A stretch of 64,000 nt of DNA from CAYOYK01 sp964408185. GTDB lineage: Bacteria > Bacillota > Clostridia > Christensenellales > Aristaeellaceae. The stretch lies in contig CAYOYK010000008.1 in assembly GCA_964408185.1 (NCBI GenBank), positions 1 to 64,000 of the forward strand. Reading direction: 5' to 3'. Position 1 is the first letter of the stretch; each line of letters opens with the position of its first letter. Made by a program: the position numbers and the translations under genes. Below the pieces are notes generated by a model. It did not search any database and was not told the origin of the DNA. It saw only the letters and a list, made by a program, of their open reading frames with translations. Shown here in pieces: positions 1 to 8,040 of this stretch.

Positions 1-1
1 G

Positions 2-2101
2 GCCACGCAGGAGGTCATGGTGCCGCGCGGCTTCCGCGCCGAGGTGACCCGCGTAACGCTGCAAAACAATAGCGATCAGCCCAAGAACGTGAGCCTGTAC
101 AGCTTTGTGGAGTTTTGCCTGTGGAACGCGTGGGACGACTGCACCAACTTCCAGCGCAACTACGCGCTGGCGGAGATGGAGTATGAGCGGGACGGCGCGG
201 TCATCTACCACAAGACCGAGTACCGCGAGCGCCGCGATCACTACGCCGTGTTTGCCGTCAACGCGCCCGTCAGCGGCTACGATACCGACCGCGAGAGCTT
301 CATCGGCCTGTACAATGGCTTTGACAAGCCTGATGTTGTTTTTGCCGATCAGCCCAAGAACACCGACGCGCACGGCTGGGCGCCCATCGGCAGCCATTGC
401 CTGCGCAAGACCCTCCGGCCCGGCGAGAAGGTCAGCTACATCTTCACGCTCGGATACATCCAGAATCCCCGCGATCATAAGTTTACTGCGCCCGGCGTCA
501 TCAACAAGGACAACGCGCACAAGCTGCTGGCCGAGTTTCAAACCGACGCGCAGTTTGACGCGCGCCTGACCGAGCTGAAGGCCTACTGGGCCGATCTGCT
601 CAGCCACTACCACGCCGTGACCGGGGATGAAAGGCTCGACCGCACGGTGAACACATGGAACCAGTACCAGTGCATGGTCACCTTCTGCATGAGCCGCTCC
701 GCCAGCTTCTTTGAGAGCGGAATCGGCCGCGGCATGGGCTTCCGCGATTGCAGCCAAGACCTGCTGGGCTTTGTGCACCTCATCCCGGAGCGCGCCCGCG
801 AGCGCATCCTCGATATCGCGGCGACGCAGTTCCCGGACGGCAGCGCATACCATCAGTATCAGCCGCTCACCAAGCGCGGCAATCTGGAGGTTGGCAGCGG
901 CTTCAACGACGATCCGCTTTGGCTGATCTACGCCGTGTGCGCCTACATCAAGGAGAGCGGCGATCTGTCCATATTGGACGAGAAAGTCGATTTTGACAAC
1001 GACCCCGCGCAGGCTCAGCCGCTCATGGAGCACCTGCGCCGCTCCTACCGCTACACCACCGAGCACAAGGGCCCGCACGGCCTGCCGCTCATCGGCCGCG
1101 CGGACTGGAACGACTGCCTCAACCTCAACTGCTACTCCTCCGAGCCGGGCGAGAGCTTCCAAACGGTGACGAATAACGATACCGGCATTGCCGAGAGCGT
1201 GTTCATCGCGGGCATGATGGTGGGCTGCGCGGACGATTACGCCGCGCTGTGCCGCAAGCACGGCATGGCGGACGAGGCCGACTACGCGCTGGCCGAAAAG
1301 CAGGCCATGATCGAGGCCGTCGAAAAGTCCGGCTGGGACGGCGAATGGTTTATCCGCGCCTACGACGCGAACGGCGATAAGGTCGGCTCCGACGAGTGCG
1401 ACGAGGGCAAAATCTACATTGAGCCGCAGGGCATGTGCGTCATGGCCGGTATCGGCAAGGACGACGGGCTGGCGCAAAAGGCGCTGGACGCCACGCGCGA
1501 GCATCTGCTGTGCGATTACGGCGTGGTGCTGCTTTGGCCCGCCTACAACACCTACCGCCTCAACATCGGCGAGATCAGCTCCTACCCGCCCGGATACAAG
1601 GAAAACGGCTCCGTGTTCTGCCACAACAACCCGTGGATTGTGATTGCCGAAACCGTGCTGGGCCACGGCGACCGCGCCTTTGACGTGTACCGCCGCACCT
1701 GCCCCGCCTACATCGAGGATCAAAAGCTCCACCGCACCGAGCCCTATGTCTACGCTCAAACCGTGAACGGCAAGGAGAGCTTCCTCCCCGGCGAGGCCAA
1801 AAACAGCTGGCTGACCGGCACCGCCGCGTGGAACTTCCATGCGGTCTCGCAGGCCATCCTTGGCGTAAAGCCCGAATTCGACGGCCTCACCATCGATCCG
1901 TGCCTGCCCGGCGCGATCCGCAACGTCAGCGTCACCCGCAAGTTCCGCGGCAGCACGTATGATATTCACATCGTCAACAACGCGGGCGGCGAAAAAGGGA
2001 CCGTCCGGCTGACGGTGGACGGCAAGGCCATTGACGGCCAGCTGATCCCGCTGCCGACCGAGGCCGGCCGCACTGTCCGCGTGGACGTGACCATCGACTG
2101 A
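2..2101 (+). CDS. GH94 glycoside phosphorylase (cellobiose phosphorylase type), 5' partial
   Basis: Cytosolic phosphorylase of the cellobiose phosphorylase type, which uses phosphate to split a beta-glucoside into a sugar 1-phosphate and a free sugar. The frame is open to the left edge: codons before the first Met (17) read ATQEV and fit the family, so Met17 is internal and roughly 100 residues of a usual ~800-residue enzyme are missing. Family motifs seen are ESGIGRGMGFRDCSQD, GSGFNDDPLWL, GRADWNDCLNL (about residues 361-371 counted from Met17, the DWND segment that carries the catalytic Asp) and SSYPPGYKENGSVFCHN. The C-terminus GLTIDPCLP is also typical. The exact disaccharide (cellobiose, laminaribiose, chitobiose or other) cannot be told from this. 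It is followed by a hairpin and a lactonase-like gene. Confidence 0.9.
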   Translation, partial: ATQEVMVPRGFRAEVTRVTLQNNSDQPKNVSLYSFVEFCLWNAWDDCTNFQRNYALAEMEYERDGAVIYHKTEYRERRDHYAVFAVNAPVSGYDTDRESFIGLYNGFDKPDVVFADQPKNTDAHGWAPIGSHCLRKTLRPGEKVSYIFTLGYIQNPRDHKFTAPGVINKDNAHKLLAEFQTDAQFDARLTELKAYWADLLSHYHAVTGDERLDRTVNTWNQYQCMVTFCMSRSASFFESGIGRGMGFRDCSQDLLGFVHLIPERARERILDIAATQFPDGSAYHQYQPLTKRGNLEVGSGFNDDPLWLIYAVCAYIKESGDLSILDEKVDFDNDPAQAQPLMEHLRRSYRYTTEHKGPHGLPLIGRADWNDCLNLNCYSSEPGESFQTVTNNDTGIAESVFIAGMMVGCADDYAALCRKHGMADEADYALAEKQAMIEAVEKSGWDGEWFIRAYDANGDKVGSDECDEGKIYIEPQGMCVMAGIGKDDGLAQKALDATREHLLCDYGVVLLWPAYNTYRLNIGEISSYPPGYKENGSVFCHNNPWIVIAETVLGHGDRAFDVYRRTCPAYIEDQKLHRTEPYVYAQTVNGKESFLPGEAKNSWLTGTAAWNFHAVSQAILGVKPEFDGLTIDPCLPGAIRNVSVTRKFRGSTYDIHIVNNAGGEKGTVRLTVDGKAIDGQLIPLPTEAGRTVRVDVTID

Positions 2102-2120
2102 CGCAAAAACGATCCATTCA

Positions 2121-2150
2121 TCGGGAAGGAGCAACCGCGCTCCTTCCCGA
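2121..2150 (+). terminator. 12-bp perfect hairpin between GH94 and SMP-30 genes
   Basis: Arms 2121-2132 and 2139-2150 pair perfectly around a 6-nt loop. The following bases are not a clean T-run, so it may be a weak terminator or an mRNA-stabilising hairpin; the next ribosome-binding site starts 10 nt later. Confidence 0.5.
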
Positions 2151-2175
2151 ATGCTGTTTAGGGGAGATGACGAGG

Positions 2176-3036
2176 ATGGATGTATATCAGGCGGAGCCGC
2201 TGCTCACGGGCCGCTATCGGCTGGCGGAGAGCCCCGTGTGGGACGAGCGCGCGCAGGCGCTCCATTTTGCGGATATCAAAGGCGGCACGGTCAATCGGCT
2301 GGATATGGCCTCCATGGCGCTGACGACGCTGGACGTATCCCAGAACGTGGGGTGCTTTGCGCTGTGCGAGGGCGGCGGCTACGTGCTGGGCATGGCGGCG
2401 GGGCTTTACCGCTATGCCGAGAACGGCGAGCTGCGCCGCCTTGATTGCCTGCGCACCGACCCCATGACGCGCTTCAACGACGGCAAATGCGACCCGCAGG
2501 GCCGCTTCTGGGCGGGCACGGCGGATCTGTACGGCATTGACGAATACCGCCGGGGCATGCTCTGCTGCCTGACGGAGGATACGCGCTGCGACGTGCTGGC
2601 CGATGGCTTCAGCTGCGCCAACGGGCTGGCCTTCGCGGGCGATACGCTCTATCACATTGACAGTCACCGCCATCGCGTGGACGCGTACCGCGTGCGCGAG
2701 AATCCTCTGCGCTTGACGGACGCGCGCGTCGCCTTTGCCGTTCCGCGCGAAAGCGGGCTGCCGGACGGCATGACACTCGACGAGGAGGGCATGCTCTGGG
2801 TGGCGCACTGGTTTGGCGGCTTTGTGGGCCGCTACGACCCCGCTACCGGCGCGCTGCTGGCGCGCGTGGAGGCGCCCGCGTCGCAGACCTCCTCCTGCTG
2901 CTTTGGCGGCGCGGACATGCGCACGCTGTTTATCACCAGCGCGTCGGACGGCAAGCCGGACGAGCCTCACGCGGGCAACGTGTTTGCGGTGAGGCTGCCC
3001 GTGGGCGGCCTGCCCATGCCGCGCTACCGGGGCTGA
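2176..3036 (+). CDS. SMP-30/gluconolactonase/LRE-family protein
   Basis: Six-bladed beta-propeller of the SMP-30/regucalcin/gluconolactonase family, 286 residues, the usual length. Metal ligands are in place: Glu in LAESPVWD near the N-terminus, Asn in CANGLAF and Asp in GLPDGMTLDEEG. Members hydrolyse sugar lactones with a divalent metal, and the neighbouring GH94 phosphorylase fits a role in sugar metabolism, but the substrate is not known. The start was set at ATG 2176 because GGGGAG (2161-2166) lies 9 nt before it; ATG 2167 in the same frame directly abuts that ribosome-binding site. No signal peptide. Confidence 0.85.
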   Translation: MDVYQAEPLLTGRYRLAESPVWDERAQALHFADIKGGTVNRLDMASMALTTLDVSQNVGCFALCEGGGYVLGMAAGLYRYAENGELRRLDCLRTDPMTRFNDGKCDPQGRFWAGTADLYGIDEYRRGMLCCLTEDTRCDVLADGFSCANGLAFAGDTLYHIDSHRHRVDAYRVRENPLRLTDARVAFAVPRESGLPDGMTLDEEGMLWVAHWFGGFVGRYDPATGALLARVEAPASQTSSCCFGGADMRTLFITSASDGKPDEPHAGNVFAVRLPVGGLPMPRYRG

Positions 3037-3254
3037 CCTGCCGCCGCGGGAAGCGCCGAACTGCCGCGAACAGGCGGCTAGTGCGGGCCGACGACGCGGG
3101 CGAGCAACGCGGACGCCCGGTCGATGGATTCGGCGGCGCGCGGAGCGCCAAACAGACGGCCTGTCGAGGGACGGCACGCCCGCTTGCGGCGTGCGCTGCG
3201 AGGGATACGGCTTGGGGCGGACAGGGCATTTTTGCGATTTCTTTCACATAGGGC

Positions 3255-3281
3255 TTGCAACAGCCGCTTCTATCATATAAT
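3255..3281 (+). promoter_or_regulatory. sigma-A-like promoter for murG
   Basis: TTGCAA (3255-3260) and a perfect TATAAT (3276-3281), with a rather short 15-nt spacer, 33 nt before the murG start. The 218 bases before it (3037-3254) hold no convincing gene. Confidence 0.6.
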
Positions 3282-3313
3282 ATAGCGTGGGAAGTCCGAA
3301 AGGAGCCGATCGA

Positions 3314-4387
3314 ATGCCTCAACGCGTCATCATACTCACCGGCGGAGGCACCGCCGGGCATGTAACGCCGCACTTTGCGCTCATCCCCCGGCTGATGGAG
3401 GCGGGCTACGCCGTCCACTACCTCGGCACCGCCGACGGCATGGAGCGCGGCATGATCGCCGATTTTCCGGCGGTGACGTACCATGTGATCAAAAGCGGAA
3501 AGCTGCGCCGATACCTGAGCCTGCAAAACCTCACCGATCCCTTCCGGGTGGTGGCGGGCTATTTTGAAAGCCTGCGCCTGATGAAGGAGCTCAAGCCGGA
3601 CGTTGTGTTCAGCAAGGGCGGGTTTGTCAGCGTGCCGGTGGTGCTGGCGGCCTCGCGGCGGCACGTTCCCTGCGTCTGCCACGAGAGCGACCTGACGCCC
3701 GGCCTTGCCAACCGCATTTGCGCCCGCTACGCGGACCGCGTGGCCACGACGTTTGCCGAGTGCGCCGAGGCCCTCGGCCCCAAGGCGGTGCAGACGGGCA
3801 CGCCCATGCGCCCCTCGCTGTTCTTGGGCACGCGGGAGCGCGGCCTTGCGCTTTGCGGCTTTTCCGGCCGCAAGCCCGTGCTGCTGATGACGGGCGGGAG
3901 CCTCGGCGCGCAATCGGTCAACGCGGCCCTGCGCGGCGCGCTGCCTGCGATGCTGCCGGATATGGATATCGCCCACCTGTGCGGCAAGGGCAACCTAGAC
4001 GAATCGCTGCTGAATCAGCCGGGATACAAGCAATTCGAGTTCCTCAAGGAGGATATGCCGGACGCGCTGGCCTGCGCGGACGCGGTGCTCTCGCGCGCGG
4101 GCAGCAACACACTCAGCGAGCTTCTTGCGCTGGGCAAGCCAATGCTGCTGGTGCCGTACCCCAAGGGCGCGAGCCGGGGCGACCAGATCCAAAACGCCGA
4201 GAGCTACCTTGCGCGAGGGCTGGCGATGGTGCTTCCGCAGGAGGACATGACCGCCGATTCCCTCGCCGCGCGCGTGCGCGAGCTGATGCAGGACCGCGAG
4301 GCCCTTCGCGCCGCCGCCGAGGCCTGCCCGGTCAAGGACGGTACGGACGCGGTGCTGGCGCTGATTGAAGAAGTGCAAAGCAAATAG
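3314..4387 (+). CDS. murG: UDP-GlcNAc:lipid I N-acetylglucosaminyltransferase MurG
   Basis: Peripheral membrane GT28 glycosyltransferase that adds GlcNAc to lipid I to make lipid II for peptidoglycan. 357 residues, normal length. The N-terminal glycine-rich loop TGGGTAGHVTPHFALIP, the central SKGGFVSVPVVLAA and CHESDLTPGLANRI, and the C-terminal donor-site segments TGGSLGAQSVN and SRAGSNTLSELLALGKP are all intact. ATG 3314 is preceded by AAAGGAG (3299-3305); an in-frame GTG at 3287 lies too close to the promoter. It stands alone with its own promoter and terminator rather than in a division/cell-wall cluster, so a second copy elsewhere in the genome is possible. Confidence 0.93.
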   Translation: MPQRVIILTGGGTAGHVTPHFALIPRLMEAGYAVHYLGTADGMERGMIADFPAVTYHVIKSGKLRRYLSLQNLTDPFRVVAGYFESLRLMKELKPDVVFSKGGFVSVPVVLAASRRHVPCVCHESDLTPGLANRICARYADRVATTFAECAEALGPKAVQTGTPMRPSLFLGTRERGLALCGFSGRKPVLLMTGGSLGAQSVNAALRGALPAMLPDMDIAHLCGKGNLDESLLNQPGYKQFEFLKEDMPDALACADAVLSRAGSNTLSELLALGKPMLLVPYPKGASRGDQIQNAESYLARGLAMVLPQEDMTADSLAARVRELMQDREALRAAAEACPVKDGTDAVLALIEEVQSK

Positions 4388-4396
4388 CCTGACACG

Positions 4397-4426
4397 GCAA
4401 AGCCCCGACGCGCGTCGGGGCTTTGC
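4397..4426 (+). terminator. Rho-independent terminator of murG
   Basis: 14-bp stem (4397-4410 with 4413-4426) around a 2-nt loop, AAAGCCCCGACG pairing with CGTCGGGGCTTT. The stem's own A and T runs could serve both strands. Confidence 0.85.
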
Positions 4427-4497
4427 TTGCCGATAACGGGCATGTCGCGCCAACGCAAACGCAGCAAAGAGCGATCGCCGCCGATAAAAGGCGGCAT

Positions 4498-4523
4498 AAA
4501 GCGCCGTACCGCACGGCGCTTTT
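4498..4523 (-). terminator. Rho-independent terminator of the minus-strand kinase operon
   Basis: 10-bp stem AAAGCGCCGT (4498-4507) with ACGGCGCTTT (4513-4522), loop of 5. Lies 53 nt past the stop of the PfkB gene, and the A-run on the plus strand gives a T-run in its transcript. Confidence 0.75.
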
Positions 4524-4575
4524 CTATGTGGATTTTTGGCTGGCGTATTGGCAACGACACGTATCGGGGGGCTGG

Positions 4576-5481
4576 TTACGCCTGCCCGGCCTGCACGCGG
4601 GCGATTTTTTCCGGCGTGGGCGGATACAGCGGAATCGGAAAGCACATGCAGGCCGAAGCCGCGCATGCGCTGGCAAAAGACACGGCCTCCGCGTCGGCCA
4701 TGCCGCGATACAGCGCGTAGGTGCAGCCGGCCTTGAAGGTATCGCCCGCACCCAGCGTGCTGACTACCGGCACACGGTAGGCCGGCAGGCTTGCCGGTCG
4801 CTGACCGCGTCGGCCGTAGGTGAGCGGCTTGCCGCCCGCCGTAAAGATGACCAAGCCCTCCGCGTTTGCCTGAAACAGAGCGAACGCTTCCTCGCGGTTG
4901 ATATCCGGATACTCGCTGCGCAAAAACTCGCCGGACACGGCATTGATTGCCGCGTGCTGATGCAGATAGCCATCGTGGCGGCAATCGATGGTCACATAGG
5001 GGATACCGGCGGTCACGCAGAGCCGCGCCGCCTCATCGGAATCGTCCCCGAAGAACGGATCGATAGCGGCCGCGCGACAGCCGCGCATGCTATCGGCGGT
5101 GGGGTGGTTCCAGCGGTGAACAGGGTCGCGGAAAAAGGCCCCAAACATGCCAAAGCAGGTGCGGGTCTCCCTGTCGATGACCACGTTGTCCTCCAGCCCG
5201 TCAAAGCTGTCATCGTAGGTCATCAGGCTTACATCCACCTTTTTGCCCTCGAAGAATCGCAGAACCGGCTCGCGTGTTTTGCGGCCCAGATAGCAGCCCT
5301 CCACGCGCGACGAGCAGCCCAGACTATCCAGCACGTTGGCGGCGCAGCCGGTCTCACCGCCGATCAGGTGATACTGCGCCCGCACCTCGGCATAGCTGTC
5401 TGGCGCGGGATAGGCCGCCTCCAGCAAAAAGCTGCGGGTCATCAGTACCTGCCCGTACAGGTAGATATCGGCGTTTTTCAC
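4576..5481 (-). CDS. PfkB-family carbohydrate/nucleoside kinase
   Basis: Ribokinase-fold kinase that phosphorylates a sugar or nucleoside with ATP; 301 residues. The N-terminal sugar-site segment GGETGCAANV and the C-terminal signature STLGAGDTFKAGC, which carries the catalytic Asp and anion hole, are both present. The start is GTG (5479-5481): AGGAGGA sits just upstream, and the stop of the preceding hydrolase overlaps it as GTGA, so the two are translationally coupled. In-frame sequence further upstream belongs to the hydrolase in another frame. The substrate is not evident. Confidence 0.85.
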   Translation of the reverse strand: MKNADIYLYGQVLMTRSFLLEAAYPAPDSYAEVRAQYHLIGGETGCAANVLDSLGCSSRVEGCYLGRKTREPVLRFFEGKKVDVSLMTYDDSFDGLEDNVVIDRETRTCFGMFGAFFRDPVHRWNHPTADSMRGCRAAAIDPFFGDDSDEAARLCVTAGIPYVTIDCRHDGYLHQHAAINAVSGEFLRSEYPDINREEAFALFQANAEGLVIFTAGGKPLTYGRRGQRPASLPAYRVPVVSTLGAGDTFKAGCTYALYRGMADAEAVSFASACAASACMCFPIPLYPPTPEKIARVQAGQA

Positions 5482-6284
5482 GGCATTTCCTCCTTGGGGG
5501 TTGTGGGGCCGTATACAATGCCCTCGCCTTCCCCGGACGGCGCAAGGAAGCGATGGAAGTGGCACATGCCCATAAACCACTCGTAGGGCGCGTCGTTTTG
5601 CGTGTGCCCGGCGGCAAGATCCTTCGCGCAGGCCAGCAGGCGCTCGGTAATGTCTGCGGGCTCCGGCCCTTTGCCGTGACCGGTTAGAATGAAGTCGTAA
5701 TCCTTGCGATACTTGGCTTCCACGGCTTCCAGCGTGGCAATCAGATCCGCAATTGGCAGCGACTCCTCCGGCTGCATCCAGCAATGGGAGTTGAGGCCGT
5801 CGCCGGTAAACAGAATACGATGCTTGCGATCCAGCAGCCCGATGCTGCCCGGCGTGTGACCCGGCAGAGGAATCACCTCCAGCGTCAGCCCGCCGCCCAA
5901 ATCAAACACATGCCCAATGTCCAGCGGCAGCAGCCGCGCAAGCTTCAGCCCCAGTCGACGGTGTTGCTCGGCAATGGGCCAGCCGTTGGCGTGCTCGTCA
6001 TGCAGCGCCCAATCGGCGGGGTGCAGATAAACTTCCTTAAAGAACACGTTGCCCAGCACGTGGTCGCCGTGGCCATGGGTGTTTACCACGGTAAGGGGCA
6101 AGCTGGTAAGCTGGCGAGCGTAGTCGGCAATATCCGCAGCGCCGTTGGCCGTATCAATAACCAGCGCTTGTTCTGTGCCGCGCACAATGTAGCAGGTCGC
6201 TTCGCCGTTGTCATCCAGCAGGGTAATGTCATCGTTGATAGGGGTCAGGGTCACCTTACGATCTGGGATTAGCAGATTAGCCAT
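5478..6284 (-). CDS. MBL-fold metallo-hydrolase
   Basis: Metallo-beta-lactamase-fold hydrolase, 268 residues. The dinuclear-metal motif HGHGDH sits in VVNTHGHGDHVLGN, followed by PLPGHTPGSIGLL, FTGDGL and TGHGKG, which give the remaining metal ligands. This is the glyoxalase II/lactonase-like branch rather than a true beta-lactamase, and there is no signal peptide. ATG 6282-6284 follows a GAAGGAGG ribosome-binding site. Coupled by a GTGA overlap to the PfkB kinase, so the two probably act on one small-molecule pathway (inference). Confidence 0.85.
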   Translation of the reverse strand: MANLLIPDRKVTLTPINDDITLLDDNGEATCYIVRGTEQALVIDTANGAADIADYARQLTSLPLTVVNTHGHGDHVLGNVFFKEVYLHPADWALHDEHANGWPIAEQHRRLGLKLARLLPLDIGHVFDLGGGLTLEVIPLPGHTPGSIGLLDRKHRILFTGDGLNSHCWMQPEESLPIADLIATLEAVEAKYRKDYDFILTGHGKGPEPADITERLLACAKDLAAGHTQNDAPYEWFMGMCHFHRFLAPSGEGEGIVYGPTTPKEEMP

Positions 6285-6421
6285 GGCAGGCGCCTCCTTC
6301 GGCTTGCAGGTCGGTGGGGCAAAGCGGCTTTTCGCGGCCGTTTCCGGTTTTACGCGGGACGAATGAAATCGTTTTCGGACGCAACAACACAGACGCCCAA
6401 CCGTGCGGCGGGCTAGGAGGC

Positions 6422-6500
6422 TCCGCTCGGCGCACACTTGGAATTGAAGCAACCGTCTCCGCTCGGCGCGCGCTCGGAATTGAACCAATCGTCTCCGCAA
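6422..6500. repeat. 36-bp tandem repeat between ogt and MBL gene
   Basis: Two full copies (6422-6457, 6458-6493) and the start of a third (from 6494), beginning TCCGCTCGGCGC. The copies differ at a handful of positions. They lie in the 229-bp gap between two minus-strand genes. There are no unique spacers between copies, so this is not a CRISPR array. Confidence 0.75.
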
Positions 6501-6513
6501 GCTGTTTTGCGCT

Positions 6514-6975
6514 TTACGGCCGTTCCAGCGCCAGCAGATACCGCTTCGCGTCCAGCCCGCCGCCAAAGCCCGTCAGGCTGCCGTCCCGGCCAACGACCCG
6601 GTGGCACGGCACGATGATCGGCAGCGGGTTGCGGTGATTCGCGCCGCCCACGGCGCGCGCGGCCTTTGGCTGGCCGATAGCCTCGGCGATCTGGCAATAG
6701 CTACGGGTCTCGCCGTAGGGGACCAAGCGCAGGGCGGCCCACACGCGGCGCTGAAAATCGGTGCCCTGCGGCGCGAGAGGCAGATCAAATGTCTGGCGGT
6801 AGCCGTACAGGTACTCGTCCACCTGCCGCCGCGCCTCGGCCAGCAGCGGCGTGGCGGCCGCCTCGGCCGCGAGCCCCTCCGGCAGCGGGCCAAAGAGCAG
6901 ATGCGTAAGGGCCGCGCCGTTCTCCACAAGGGTAAGCGGGCCGACGGGAGTATCCCATGTGAGCGCGCTGTTCAT
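6514..6975 (-). CDS. ogt: Methylated-DNA--[protein]-cysteine S-methyltransferase
   Basis: Suicide DNA-repair protein that takes the alkyl group from O6-alkylguanine onto an active-site Cys. 153 residues, normal for Ogt. The C-terminal domain is complete: DFQRRVWAALRLVPYGET, the helix-turn-helix AIGQPKAARAVGGANHRNP and the active site IVPCHRVVG (Cys124). ATG 6973-6975 overlaps the stop of the Lgt-like gene as ATGA, so the two are translationally coupled. No Ada-type regulatory domain is present. Confidence 0.93.
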   Translation of the reverse strand: MNSALTWDTPVGPLTLVENGAALTHLLFGPLPEGLAAEAAATPLLAEARRQVDEYLYGYRQTFDLPLAPQGTDFQRRVWAALRLVPYGETRSYCQIAEAIGQPKAARAVGGANHRNPLPIIVPCHRVVGRDGSLTGFGGGLDAKRYLLALERP

Positions 6976-8033
6976 AGGGGCAGCTCCCGCGGCTCCTCGC
7001 GCAGGCGCATGCCGATGTGATCGCCCCTGTACAGGGTGTTTTTGAGCTGCCGCCACTGCACATAGGGGAACAGGAACAGCAGCAGGCAGGTCAGCGCCAT
7101 AATCAGGTAATAAAGCCCTGTTCCGTTCAGGCCAAACAGCGACAGCTCCAGCTCCAGCCGTCCGTCAATTGCAAACTCAAGCGCGATCAACAGGCCGATG
7201 CACACGAGCGAGCCGATCCAGCTGATCCATTGCCAGCAGCGCGCTCCGTGGATGCGCACGGCGCGCCGCGTGAAAATGATCATCGCAAGGATGGGCAGCA
7301 GCACGGCGCAGAGCTGGCCTACGCGGAAGAACGTGAAGAGCAGGTGCCCGTCGTCGCGCAGGCTTTCCATGACGATCTGCGTGGCCCCGTACAGCGCGTA
7401 GAACACAAGCGCCAGATCGCCGGGCCGCGCGTGGCGCTTGTGATGGCGGCCGATGTAGAGCACAAGCAGAAACGCCGTAATCAGCAAGGCCATTAGGGCC
7501 TCATAGCGGAACACCGCCAGACGCGGGATGTCCGCCGCGCCCACCTGCTCGTGAACGAAAAGCCACGGGAACCGCGTCACAAACGGCGTGACGGATACGT
7601 CCATGCCGACGCCCAGCGACGTATAGCCCTCCGCGAGGCGCTCGCCCGCGAGAAACAAGCCCATCGGCACGCAGGCAATATCCGCCACGCTGCCAAAGCG
7701 GCAGCCGCGGATGCGGGACGCGAGGAACGCCGCCAGGAAGAACCCGGCCAGAACGCCCATCATGCCAAAGCCACCGTCCCAAAAGCGGAGCATGGCAAGG
7801 GGGTTTTCCAGCGTCTGCGTAAAATAGCGCAGGTTGACAAGGCAGTACTCCAACCGCCCGAACAAAATGCCAAGCGGGAAGCTCAGCGCCGCGTATACGC
7901 GCGTCACGCCCACGGGCATGCGCCTGTCCGCGCGCAGCAGGCCGACCGCCAGCAGATACGCGACCCACGCGCCGGAGAGGATCAGCCCGAACCGATAGCC
8001 CGTTAGGCCCCACAGAGTAAAGGATTCGCTCAT
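6972..8033 (-). CDS. Divergent Lgt-like (prolipoprotein diacylglyceryl transferase family) membrane protein
   Basis: Polytopic membrane protein of 353 residues resembling Lgt along its length: FWDGGFGMMGVLAGFFLA aligns with the Lgt segment WxGGxxxHGG, GERLAEGYTSLG with the Lgt signature, FRYEALMALL with the YEA/S segment, and MESLRDDG with the conserved EFFR region. Key Lgt residues are altered: the His of HGG is Met here, and the Asn of the RxGNFxN signature is missing. At least eight hydrophobic segments are visible, two beyond the usual Lgt core near the C-terminus. It may therefore not be the housekeeping enzyme. It starts 7 nt after the stop of the phosphodiester glycosidase gene. Confidence 0.7.
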   Translation of the reverse strand: MSESFTLWGLTGYRFGLILSGAWVAYLLAVGLLRADRRMPVGVTRVYAALSFPLGILFGRLEYCLVNLRYFTQTLENPLAMLRFWDGGFGMMGVLAGFFLAAFLASRIRGCRFGSVADIACVPMGLFLAGERLAEGYTSLGVGMDVSVTPFVTRFPWLFVHEQVGAADIPRLAVFRYEALMALLITAFLLVLYIGRHHKRHARPGDLALVFYALYGATQIVMESLRDDGHLLFTFFRVGQLCAVLLPILAMIIFTRRAVRIHGARCWQWISWIGSLVCIGLLIALEFAIDGRLELELSLFGLNGTGLYYLIMALTCLLLFLFPYVQWRQLKNTLYRGDHIGMRLREEPRELPL

Positions 8034-8040
8034 GTCGGCC

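Noticed and set aside
3037..3254. Small minus-strand frame (3078-3260) before murG
   Set aside because: No ribosome-binding site, overlaps the murG promoter, and composition is non-coding.
4423..5586. Plus-strand frame of 387 codons
   Set aside because: Opposes the PfkB kinase, which has clear family motifs and coupling; it also runs over two terminators.
6422..6500. CRISPR-like array
   Set aside because: Units abut with no spacers, only about two copies, and no cas genes are present.
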